From NCBI RefSeq assembly GCF_003346815.1, contig NZ_CP031217.1, forward strand, positions 868,001 to 932,000: DNA of 64,000 nucleotides, written 5' to 3'. The notes beneath the pieces are model-generated. The model did not search any database, was not told the origin of the DNA, and saw nothing but the letters and a program-made list of their open reading frames with translations. The position numbers and the translations under genes were made by a program. The DNA is from Halarcobacter bivalviorum. GTDB taxonomy: Bacteria; Campylobacterota; Campylobacteria; Campylobacterales; Arcobacteraceae. How positions within the stretch are numbered: position 1 is the stretch's first letter; every line of letters starts with the position of its first letter. Shown one piece after another: positions 1-7,884 of the stretch.

Positions 1-1
1 T

Positions 2-58
2 CCTGCAAAGGTTGTAAAAAAAAGAAATACAAATAATGATAAGGAACTTGATGCATAA
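2..58 (+). CDS. C-terminal tail of a hexapeptide-repeat acyltransferase (partial)
   Basis: Only the last 18 codons are present; the 5' part lies outside the window. The reading frame begins PAKVVKKR and runs to a TAA at 56-58. The string PAKVVKKR is the usual ending of left-handed beta-helix sugar acetyltransferases (the GNPAKVIKKR type), so the upstream gene is probably a sugar O- or N-acetyltransferase of the glycan locus. The stop overlaps the start of the flippase gene, which suggests translational coupling. A competing frame (stop 34-36) reads only a lysine-rich tail and is less convincing. The family assignment is an inference from a very short piece. Confidence 0.45.
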   Translation, partial: PAKVVKKRNTNNDKELDA

Positions 59-1316
59 AAATATTATAGTTAATTATTTAAGTTTGTTTTTTGCTGGCTT
101 ATCAGGAATATTTTTAAATATTTTTATTATTTCTGTATATGACTCGATTGTACTTGGAAATTTTAACTTTTTTTTAGCTTTTGTAATTGTATTATCACAG
201 TTTTGTGTAGGAGGAATACAGTTTTCTGTATTAAAACATAATTCTCATTATATCAGAAGAGTTAGTGAAGTTTCATCATCTGTTGTATCTGCATTATTTT
301 TATCAGGAATTTTTACATTCTTTATTATCATTATCTTATATCTACTTACTCCATTATTAAATAACTTTTTTGATTTAAAGAATTTTTCACAATCAATTTA
401 TTTAATTATTCCATCTCTTTTATTTTTTTCTTTAAATAAAATATTATTGATGTCTTTAAATGGTTTAAATTTAATGCAAAACTATGCATTTTTTAATCTT
501 CTAAGATATGTACTACTATTATTTTCAGTAGTTTTATTTTACAATCTTGGCATTAATGTGGAGTATTTAATTTCAGTATTCTTTATTTCTGAATTTATTT
601 TATTTATTATGATGATTAGTTTTATGTTTTTTAAAGTTCTTATCTTAAGTCTTCCTAAACAAAGATGGATTAAACGGCATTTCTTTTTTGGTTTAAAAGG
701 AATGTGGGGTGGAGCTTTAATGGAAACAAATACACGTATTGACATATTAATGATTGGTGCCTTTTTGGGATATGGTGCTGTTGGAGTATATAGCTTCGCC
801 TCAATGGTTGCTGAAGGATTTGCACAAGTTTATACTATTTTAAAGAATAATGTTGACCCTATTTTTGGAAAAGCATATTTTAAAAATGAGATAGATGTAA
901 TCAATCACACAATAGATGAAGTTAGAAAGAGATATCTAATATATTTATTTGGATTAGGTATAGTAATGATAATGTCATATAAGTTTATATTTATTAATAT
1001 ATTTAGTTTGAATAAAACTATGATTGTTGAAAGTTGGAATGTATTTATTATTTTAACTGGGTTAATAATGTTATCATCATTTTATAGACCATTTATAGGC
1101 CTTTTAAATCAAATAAATCAACCAGAAAAATTTTCACAAATTATAATATTTAGTGTAATTTTAAATATTATCCTTAATATAGTATTAATACCATGGCTCG
1201 GAATTTATGGTGCAGCATTTTCTACAGGATTAGTTTTTTTTGTAGAAAGTTATCTAGTTTATTTATTTTCAACAAAACATTTTTTAATTAAGGAAAGTTA
1301 TGCTCGAAAAAATTAG
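51..1316 (+). CDS. Wzx-like polysaccharide flippase
   Basis: Integral membrane protein of about 420 residues with roughly 12 hydrophobic segments, a central MWGGALMETNTRIDILMIG stretch and the regular helix spacing of the MATE/PST (MOP) superfamily. Family role: flipping undecaprenyl-linked repeat units across the inner membrane. I prefer ATG 51 because AAGGAA (41-46) lies just upstream; ATG 36 in the same frame is possible and would add five residues. It overlaps the upstream acyltransferase tail by 8 bp and the next gene by 17 bp. Base composition is clearly more AT-rich than in the housekeeping genes later in the window, as is common for wzx/wzy genes. The substrate cannot be told from sequence. 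Confidence 0.75.
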   Translation: MHKNIIVNYLSLFFAGLSGIFLNIFIISVYDSIVLGNFNFFLAFVIVLSQFCVGGIQFSVLKHNSHYIRRVSEVSSSVVSALFLSGIFTFFIIIILYLLTPLLNNFFDLKNFSQSIYLIIPSLLFFSLNKILLMSLNGLNLMQNYAFFNLLRYVLLLFSVVLFYNLGINVEYLISVFFISEFILFIMMISFMFFKVLILSLPKQRWIKRHFFFGLKGMWGGALMETNTRIDILMIGAFLGYGAVGVYSFASMVAEGFAQVYTILKNNVDPIFGKAYFKNEIDVINHTIDEVRKRYLIYLFGLGIVMIMSYKFIFINIFSLNKTMIVESWNVFIILTGLIMLSSFYRPFIGLLNQINQPEKFSQIIIFSVILNIILNIVLIPWLGIYGAAFSTGLVFFVESYLVYLFSTKHFLIKESYARKN

Positions 1317-2916
1317 AAGAAATTATATTTTTCTATATATCATGTTATCTGGTTTTTTTTATTTTCTAATTAATTTTAAATATTTGTTTTCTCTTACTGA
1401 TGCAAATGATCCATTACAATATATAATTCCTTCTTTGTATCCAGAAAATGGATTTGAATTTATTGATAGGATTTTATTATGGCTATGGTTAAGATTAATT
1501 TCAAATCTACCTATACCTTTAGAATATGTAAGTGGTATCGCAACTTTATTAGTTACAACTTTTACATTAATGTTATCTTTGTGGTATTTAAATAAGAAGG
1601 TAAATATAATAGCAAGTTCTATATTTTTACTTTTATATGTATTTAGTCCAGCAATTTTAGAAATTTCTTCATATACATATCCTATGCAACTTTTTACATT
1701 GATATTACTTTTTGTTTCGATATGTATAGATTTATTGTCAAATAATAAAATTAAATTTTTTATTATTGGTTTTTTTCTTGTATTTCTTTTATTTACAAAA
1801 ATTCAAGCCTATTCTTTTGTAATATTTATAGCTTTTTATTTATATTATATTAGTAGTAAGAGAGATTTTTTTAGAAATCTAAGATATTTAATATTTGGAA
1901 GTATTTGTGCATTTCTTTTAATCCTATCAATTATTATCTATCTTGATGGCTATATTGTATTAAAAAATATGATTTTAAATTATCTAAATGAAATGTTTCA
2001 AGTTCAATATAAAGGTAGAGCAGCAGGAGGGTTCCCTCCATTTTTTCTATATTTAATTGAGCCAAGTGCTCTTCTTGCTTTTATAGGGCTTTTACTAGGA
2101 ACAATAAAAAAAGAATTTTTTAAAATAAAATTGATTTCTATAATAGGTTTAGTTCAATTAGTAGGGTTACTTTTTGTATATTTAGTTACCTCAAGAGGTG
2201 GTACAATCATTGGAAACTATATAATAGATGCTTATATTTTAGGACTTATATCAATATCGGCTGTTTTTGGAATATTACTATGTAATTTGAAAAAATCTTT
2301 TTTTCTTATTAGTATTGTTTCTCTTGTATTGACTTTTGGTTTATTGTTTTTTTTATCAACTTCTTCAGAAAATTATCAACCAGGCTCAAATCCAATATAT
2401 ATATTTAAAAATTCATATTACGTTATAATTGGAATTATCTGTTTTGTAATGTCTTTATTGTTCTTATTTTTTCTCAAAAAAGATGATAGTAAAGTTATAC
2501 CTATTATATTTATATTAGTTTTATTAGTCATTTTTAAATCCAAATCTGCTGTAGATAGTACAAAATATTTCAAGAACCTTGGTTTAATATATCATAATAC
2601 TGCAAAAAAAATAAGTGAAATTAATAATTTAAAAGGACCTCTTTTAATACTTTTTTATGAAGAAGGAAAATATATAAACGATAGTTCGAAAAAATTACAT
2701 TCTGTTTATGATACTTTTTACAATAGAAATAATAAAATAGTTCTATCGAATGATATTCACTCTAAATTTAATACTGTAATAACAAACAATATAAGTTTGT
2801 TGAATAATGATAATATTTTTAATATCAATAATAGTTATGAAGATATAAAAATAAGAAAATATAAAGGCTTATTCATATTAAATATGAAGAGAAAAAAAAT
2901 TAAAAAAATATTTTAA
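1300..2916 (+). CDS. Multipass membrane protein, candidate Wzy polymerase or GT-C glycosyltransferase
   Basis: A 538-residue protein with about 11 to 13 hydrophobic helices and a hydrophilic C-terminal tail of about 110 residues. No confident family match. A loop after the first helix contains DANDPLQY and ENGFEFIDR; an acidic first extracytoplasmic loop is a feature of GT-C membrane glycosyltransferases and of some Wzy polymerases. It overlaps the flippase gene by 17 bp and belongs to the glycan locus. Polymerases diverge so fast that position (next to wzx) and topology are the main evidence. Very AT-rich, with long T runs. The frame stays open for another 57 codons after the stop (see 2917-3090), so the annotated C terminus may not be ancestral. 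Confidence 0.5.
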   Translation: MLEKIRRNYIFLYIMLSGFFYFLINFKYLFSLTDANDPLQYIIPSLYPENGFEFIDRILLWLWLRLISNLPIPLEYVSGIATLLVTTFTLMLSLWYLNKKVNIIASSIFLLLYVFSPAILEISSYTYPMQLFTLILLFVSICIDLLSNNKIKFFIIGFFLVFLLFTKIQAYSFVIFIAFYLYYISSKRDFFRNLRYLIFGSICAFLLILSIIIYLDGYIVLKNMILNYLNEMFQVQYKGRAAGGFPPFFLYLIEPSALLAFIGLLLGTIKKEFFKIKLISIIGLVQLVGLLFVYLVTSRGGTIIGNYIIDAYILGLISISAVFGILLCNLKKSFFLISIVSLVLTFGLLFFLSTSSENYQPGSNPIYIFKNSYYVIIGIICFVMSLLFLFFLKKDDSKVIPIIFILVLLVIFKSKSAVDSTKYFKNLGLIYHNTAKKISEINNLKGPLLILFYEEGKYINDSSKKLHSVYDTFYNRNNKIVLSNDIHSKFNTVITNNISLLNNDNIFNINNSYEDIKIRKYKGLFILNMKRKKIKKIF

Positions 2917-3090
2917 TTAGAAAATTTTAATAATTCATATATTTATAATTTCCTCATTAATATTTATTATGAAGATGGAACCTTATATTTCAACTTTTGT
3001 AGTATCAAAGGTGTAAAAGCTGTATATCTATTTAAGGAAAAGAATGTTGCTATATTTAAAGTCACAGGCTGTGATAGTTACAAGATTTGA
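2917..3090 (+). pseudogene. Possible in-frame gene remnant after the stop of the membrane protein
   Basis: Directly after the TAA at 2914-2916, the same frame stays open for 57 codons to TGA 3088-3090. It contains no start codon of its own near the beginning. The encoded peptide has a protein-like mix including YYEDGTLYFNF, GVKAVYLFKEK and VAIFKVTGCDSYKI, with charged and glycine residues unusual for random AT-rich DNA. It could be the old C terminus of the upstream gene cut off by a stop mutation, or a fragment of another glycan gene left by recombination. No function is assigned. The rest of the gap to 3176 shows only a weak short dyad and the AAGGAA site of the next gene. Confidence 0.3.
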
Positions 3091-3176
3091 AGTTAGTACT
3101 TCAATTTTAAAAGAATATATTTTTTAGCTAAAAGCTAGGTTCTATATTAATGAATTTATTAACTAAGGAACATTAG

Positions 3177-4331
3177 ATGAATATAGTAGTTTTACCAACA
3201 GCTTATCCAAATATCTACAATGATCATTCATCTATATTTGTGCAAGATCAAGTAGAAGCATTGGAAAAGTATGGAGTTAATGTTAGTGTGATTGGAGCTA
3301 TTCCTATTTCATTTAAATATATTTTTAAAAAGAAATTTTTAAAATTTGGTACTTTTATGTATAAAAAAAATAATATGGATGTAAAACTTATTTTATTTCC
3401 ATCTATTCCTAAATTGAAGTTTTTCAATGAATTTGTAAGAACTCAAATCAATAAGCATCTATTAAAGAAACATTATAAAAATAATAAAATAGATGTTATT
3501 CATATACACAATAGTACAGTGGGGAAAGTAGCACTTTGGGGAAAACAAAAGTTTGATATACCTTATATTGTAACGGAACACTCCTCTGCTTATGCAAGAA
3601 AATTAGTTTCTCAAAAAGAAATTAGTATCTATAATGAAGTTTATAAGAATGCCTCAATTAGGGTTGCTGTTAGTAAAGAGTTTTGTAAGATACTTGAAAA
3701 TATATTTAATTTAAAATTTGATTATATTCCAAATGTAGTTAATACAGAATACTTTTTACCAATGAATAAAAAGAAAAAAGAAAAATTTAAATTTGTTAAT
3801 ATTGCAAATTTAAATAAAAATAAAAATCAAATTCTTTTAATAAATGCATTTTCAAAAGAGTTTAAAAATAATAAAAATGTAAAACTATCTATATTAGGAG
3901 ATGGTCCAGAGTACAATAATTTAAGAAATGAAATAGACAAACTAAATATGCAAGAGCAAATAAGACTTTTGGGGTTTGCACCAAGGAATCATGTTTTAGA
4001 AGAATTGCGAAATTCAGATGCTTTTGTACTTACTAGTAAATATGAAACATTTGGTGTAGTAGCTATAGAAGCAATGAGTTGTGGACTTCCTATAATTGCT
4101 ACAAAGTGTGGAGGTCCAGAGTCTATTATCGAAAATGATGATTTAGGCATTCTTGTAAAAAATAATGATTTAAAAGAGTTATCAATATTTATGAAGGATA
4201 TGTATGAAAATATAGAAAAATATGATAGTAGAAAAATAAGAAATCATGTAGTTAATAATTTTTCAGAAAAAGCTGTATTTAGTAAGCTTATAAGTATTTA
4301 TAAAAAGGTAAAAAATGATAGCAATACTTGA
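3177..4331 (+). CDS. GT4-family glycosyltransferase
   Basis: A 384-residue GT-B fold glycosyltransferase. The N-terminal half has a Rossmann pattern with HIHNST and TEHSSAYA; the C-terminal half starts with VNIANLNKNKNQ and carries the GT4 nucleotide-sugar motif ETFGVVAIEAMSCGLPIIAT (E-x7-E) followed by GGPESI. Expected role: transfer of a sugar from a nucleotide donor to a lipid-linked glycan at the cytoplasmic membrane face. AAGGAA lies upstream of the ATG, and this gene opens the long overlapping operon; its last 17 bp overlap the hisH-like gene. Donor and acceptor are not predictable. Confidence 0.88.
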   Translation: MNIVVLPTAYPNIYNDHSSIFVQDQVEALEKYGVNVSVIGAIPISFKYIFKKKFLKFGTFMYKKNNMDVKLILFPSIPKLKFFNEFVRTQINKHLLKKHYKNNKIDVIHIHNSTVGKVALWGKQKFDIPYIVTEHSSAYARKLVSQKEISIYNEVYKNASIRVAVSKEFCKILENIFNLKFDYIPNVVNTEYFLPMNKKKKEKFKFVNIANLNKNKNQILLINAFSKEFKNNKNVKLSILGDGPEYNNLRNEIDKLNMQEQIRLLGFAPRNHVLEELRNSDAFVLTSKYETFGVVAIEAMSCGLPIIATKCGGPESIIENDDLGILVKNNDLKELSIFMKDMYENIEKYDSRKIRNHVVNNFSEKAVFSKLISIYKKVKNDSNT

Positions 4332-4920
4332 TTATGGAATAGGAAATTTGAAATCTATTTATAATATGTTTAAAAAAGTTGGAGTTGAATCAATCATCAC
4401 GTCTGATATAGAAACTATAATTAAAGCTGATAAATACCTTTTACCTGGTGTTGGTTCTTTTGATTATGGGATAAATAGTCTAAAAAATGCACTATTTTTT
4501 GAAACTTTAGAAAAAGAGGTACTAGAAAATAAAAAGCCTATTTTAGGTATTTGTTTAGGGATGCAACTTTTGACAAATAGTAGTGAAGAAGGAAAAGAAA
4601 AAGGTCTTGGCTGGATAGATGCATCAACTATCAAGTTCGATTTAGAGGATAAGAGTTTATCTATCCCTCATATGGGGTGGAATAAAACAAATCCAAGCAA
4701 CACAAATGATATTTTTAAAAATTTAGAAGATAATAGATTTTATTTCGTTCACTCTTATCATGTGATTTGTAATAATGAAAAGAATATCTTAGCAAGAGCA
4801 AATTATGGACAAATTTTTACTTGTAGTATCTATAAAGACAATATTTATGGTGTACAGTTTCATCCAGAAAAAAGTCATAAGTTTGGTATGCAACTACTTA
4901 AAAACTTTGGAGAGATATGA
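4315..4920 (+). CDS. HisH-like class I glutamine amidotransferase of sugar amidation (WbuY type)
   Basis: A 201-residue class I glutaminase of the HisH family. The triad is intact: Cys80 in GICLGMQ, His183 in QFHPEKS, and Glu185. Family role: hydrolysing glutamine and passing ammonia to a HisF-type partner. No other histidine biosynthesis gene is near; the next gene is a HisF-like protein, and an N-acetyl sugar amidotransferase lies in the same operon. This is the arrangement of the Pseudomonas hisH2/hisF2/wbpG and E. coli wbuXYZ systems that make acetamidino sugars. The start overlaps the upstream glycosyltransferase by 17 bp, and the ATGA junction couples it to the HisF-like gene. Confidence 0.85.
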   Translation: MIAILDYGIGNLKSIYNMFKKVGVESIITSDIETIIKADKYLLPGVGSFDYGINSLKNALFFETLEKEVLENKKPILGICLGMQLLTNSSEEGKEKGLGWIDASTIKFDLEDKSLSIPHMGWNKTNPSNTNDIFKNLEDNRFYFVHSYHVICNNEKNILARANYGQIFTCSIYKDNIYGVQFHPEKSHKFGMQLLKNFGEI

Positions 4921-5687
4921 TGCTACAAAAAAGAGTAATCCCATGTTTGCTTTTGCATAAAGGTGGACTTTATAAAACAGAAAAGTTTAAAAAACCTACA
5001 TATATAGGTGATCCTATAAATGCCATCAAAATATTTAATGAAAAAGAAGTAGATGAATTGATGTTTTTAGACATCGATACAAGTGTAGAAAACAAAGAAC
5101 CAAACTATAAGATGATTGAAGATATTGCTAGTGAGTGTTTTATGCCACTTTGTTATGGTGGTGGAGTTAAAAATATAGAACAAATGAAAAAAATATATGC
5201 TTTAGGAGTTGAAAAGGTCTCTCTAAGTAGTCAAGCAGTAATCAATCCAACTCTTATAAAAGAAGCAGCTAGTATATTTGGAAATCAATCAGTAATTGTA
5301 ACAATAGATATAAAAAAAGATTTTTGGGGAAACAAAAAAGTATTTATAAATAATGGCAAAAAAAATACTAAATTAAATCCTATTGATTTTATAAAACAAG
5401 TAGAATCTCTAGGTGCTGGTGAGATAGTGATAAACTCTTGTGATAATGACGGAGTTATGAAAGGGTATGATTTAGAACTTTTAAAAGAGATAAAATTAAA
5501 CACGAATATACCTATCATTGCTCTTGGAGGAGCGGGAAATCTAAATCATATAAAAGAAGTTTTTGAAAATTCTAATGTAGATGCTGTAGCTTGTGGAAGT
5601 ATGTTTGTGTATCAAGGACCACTTAAAGGTGTATTAATAAGTTATCCTCCATATCAAAAAATCCAAGAATTATTAGGAACCAAATAA
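4917..5687 (+). CDS. HisF-like sugar-amidation protein (WbuZ type)
   Basis: A 256-residue TIM barrel of the HisF family, forming an ATGA overlap with the hisH-like gene. In true HisF the cyclase Asp11 sits in a CLDV motif; here the equivalent stretch is CLLLHKGG, so that aspartate is Leu12. The Asp near the second catalytic position is kept (TIDIKK), as are GGGVKN and the GGAGN phosphate loop. Loss of the first catalytic Asp fits a protein that no longer makes imidazole-glycerol phosphate and serves as the ammonia-channel partner of the sugar amidotransferase, as known for the WbuZ/HisF2 group. An alternative ATG lies one codon downstream. Confidence 0.85.
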   Translation: MMLQKRVIPCLLLHKGGLYKTEKFKKPTYIGDPINAIKIFNEKEVDELMFLDIDTSVENKEPNYKMIEDIASECFMPLCYGGGVKNIEQMKKIYALGVEKVSLSSQAVINPTLIKEAASIFGNQSVIVTIDIKKDFWGNKKVFINNGKKNTKLNPIDFIKQVESLGAGEIVINSCDNDGVMKGYDLELLKEIKLNTNIPIIALGGAGNLNHIKEVFENSNVDAVACGSMFVYQGPLKGVLISYPPYQKIQELLGTK

Positions 5688-6799
5688 TGCAAGTTAAAAT
5701 AACACACTTAACATCAGCTCATCTCCGATATGACACAAGAATTTTTGTTAAAATGTGTGTTTCTCTTGCAAAAAAAGAAAATTACAATGTTAATTTAGTT
5801 ATTGCAGATGGAAAGGGAGATGAAGTAAATAATAATGTAAATATATATGATATAGGAGAAAGAACGGGTGGTAGGTTTTCTCGTATGACAAAAACTGTTG
5901 AAAAAGTTTTTGAGAAAGCTAAAGAATTAGATAGTGATATATATCATCTTCATGATCCTGAACTTATACCAATAGGGTTGAAATTAAAGAAATTAGGAAA
6001 AAAAGTTATCTTTGATGCACATGAAGATTTACCTAAACAGATATTAGGAAAACATTATTTAAATTTATTTATGAAGTATACTCTTTCAAAAGCTTTTGAA
6101 ATTTACGAAAAAATAACTTGTAAAAAATTTGACTATATTATTACGGCAACACCATATATAAAAAATAAATTTTTGAATATAAACAAAAATAGTATAGATA
6201 TAAATAATTTTCCAATAATTGATGAGTTATTAAATGATATTACTTGGGAAGAAAAAGAGAATAAAATCTGTTATGTTGGCGGTATTGCAGAAGTTAGAGG
6301 TATTAAAGAAATAGTAAAGGCTATGGCAGATACTGAAAATATCAAACTTATTTTAGCAGGTAGTTTTAGTGAAGAAGTAGTAGAAAAAGAAGTAAAGTCT
6401 TATAAAGAATGGGAAAGAGTTGAGGAATTAGGTTTTTTAAATAGAGAAGGAGTTTTAAATGTATATAAAACTTCAAAAGCTGGATTAGTTACATTACATC
6501 CATTAATTAATTATTTAGATGCTCTTCCTGTAAAAATGTTTGAGTATATGGCTGCTGGGATTCCTGTTATCTCTTCTGATATTCCTTATTGGAAAAATAT
6601 AATTGAGGAAAATACTTGTGGGCTTTGTGTAAATCCTCTTGATCCTAAAGAGATTGCAAATGCAATTAATTATATAATTTCAAATCCAATTGAAGCTGAA
6701 CAAATGGGACAAAATGGTAAAAAGGCAATATTAACTAAATATAACTGGAGAATAGAAGAGCAAAAGCTTTATGAAGTTTATGAGGAATTAATAAAATGA
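5687..6799 (+). CDS. GT4-like glycosyltransferase (WbpH-like position)
   Basis: A 370-residue GT-B glycosyltransferase. The N-terminal domain begins with THLTSAHLRYDTRIF and contains YHLHDPELIPIG and FDAHEDLP; the C-terminal domain has ICYVGGIAEVRGI and the donor motif KMFEYMAAGIPVISSD. This matches group-1 transferases found in O-antigen clusters that make di-N-acetylated uronic acids. The position between the HisF-like gene and the 2-epimerase resembles wbpH in the P. aeruginosa O5 locus, though that is a positional analogy. The ATG overlaps the upstream stop by one base and an ATGA junction links it to the epimerase gene. Confidence 0.85.
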   Translation: MQVKITHLTSAHLRYDTRIFVKMCVSLAKKENYNVNLVIADGKGDEVNNNVNIYDIGERTGGRFSRMTKTVEKVFEKAKELDSDIYHLHDPELIPIGLKLKKLGKKVIFDAHEDLPKQILGKHYLNLFMKYTLSKAFEIYEKITCKKFDYIITATPYIKNKFLNINKNSIDINNFPIIDELLNDITWEEKENKICYVGGIAEVRGIKEIVKAMADTENIKLILAGSFSEEVVEKEVKSYKEWERVEELGFLNREGVLNVYKTSKAGLVTLHPLINYLDALPVKMFEYMAAGIPVISSDIPYWKNIIEENTCGLCVNPLDPKEIANAINYIISNPIEAEQMGQNGKKAILTKYNWRIEEQKLYEVYEELIK

Positions 6800-7881
6800 T
6801 AAAAATATTAACAATTTTAGGTGCTAGACCGCAATTTATAAAAGCTGGAACAATAAGTAGAGAAATAGCAAAACATAAAGAAATAAAAGAGATAATACTT
6901 CATACTGGGCAACATTATGATTCAAATATGAGTGATATATTTTTTGAAGAAATGAAGATACCTAAACCTGACTACTTTTTAGGGATTGGTGGAAAATCTC
7001 ATGGTGCTATGACTGGACAAATGATAGAAAAAATTGAAGAAGTTGCTTTAAAAGAAAAACCAGATTGGATATTAGTTTATGGAGATACAAATTCTACTTT
7101 AGCAGGAGCAATTGTAGCTAGTAAACTTAATATTAAATTAGCTCATATTGAAGCAGGACTTAGAAGTTTTAATATGAATATGCCAGAAGAGATAAATAGA
7201 ATTCTTACTGATAGAATAAGTAATGTTCTATTTTGTCCTACAGATACTGCGATAGAAAATCTTGAGAAAGAAGGCTTTGAAAACTTTAATTGTAAAATAA
7301 TAAAATCTGGTGATGTAATGCAAGATGGAGCTATCTTTTATAAAAATTTAGCTGTAAAGCCCAATAATATTGAACTAAAAAATGATTTTATTTTATGTAC
7401 CATCCATAGAGCAGAGAATACTGATGATGAAAATAAATTGAAAAATATTTTTAGTGCTTTAAATGAAATAGCATGTGAAAAACAAATAATTTTACCTCTT
7501 CATCCAAGAACAAAAAAAATAATAGAAAACTTAAATATATGTGTTGAAAACTTAACTATTATAGAGCCAGTAGGATATCTTGAAATGGTATGGCTTATTG
7601 ATAACTGTTCTTTAGTAATGACAGATAGTGGTGGATTGCAAAAGGAAGCTTACTTTTTTGCAAAACCTTGTTTAACATTAAGAGAAGAAACAGAATGGAT
7701 TGAGTTAGTAGAAATTGGTGTTAACACTTTAGTTGGTACTGAAAAAGATAAAATATTAAGTGAATACAATAAAATAGAAATTAAAAAAGTTGATTTTAGT
7801 AAGAATTTATATGGTAAGGGTAACGCAAGTAACCTTATTATTAAAGAATTATTGGCTTATGAAGATAAAGGAAGAAAATAA
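6796..7881 (+). CDS. UDP-GlcNAc 2-epimerase family enzyme (WecB/WbpI)
   Basis: A 361-residue non-hydrolysing UDP-sugar 2-epimerase of the GT-B-like fold. Family motifs are present in order: GARPQFIKA at the N terminus, HTGQHYD, YGDTNST, HIEAGLRSF, PEEINRILTD and DSGGLQKEA. WecB makes UDP-ManNAc; the related WbpI epimerises UDP-2,3-diacetamido-glucuronate to the manno form. The surrounding amidation genes favour a WbpI-like role, but the sequence alone does not separate the two. Upstream enzymes needed for the diacetamido-uronate route (WbpA, B, D, E types) are not in this window and could lie to the left of base 1. Confidence 0.85.
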   Translation: MIKILTILGARPQFIKAGTISREIAKHKEIKEIILHTGQHYDSNMSDIFFEEMKIPKPDYFLGIGGKSHGAMTGQMIEKIEEVALKEKPDWILVYGDTNSTLAGAIVASKLNIKLAHIEAGLRSFNMNMPEEINRILTDRISNVLFCPTDTAIENLEKEGFENFNCKIIKSGDVMQDGAIFYKNLAVKPNNIELKNDFILCTIHRAENTDDENKLKNIFSALNEIACEKQIILPLHPRTKKIIENLNICVENLTIIEPVGYLEMVWLIDNCSLVMTDSGGLQKEAYFFAKPCLTLREETEWIELVEIGVNTLVGTEKDKILSEYNKIEIKKVDFSKNLYGKGNASNLIIKELLAYEDKGRK

Positions 7882-7884
7882 TAG

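Noticed and set aside
4315-5687. HisH and HisF as part of a histidine operon
   Set aside because: No other his gene is near, the HisF-like barrel lacks the first catalytic Asp, and both sit in an operon with a sugar amidotransferase.
6796-7881. WecB making ManNAc for enterobacterial common antigen
   Set aside because: No common-antigen genes are present; the amidation context favours a WbpI-like role, so no symbol was assigned.
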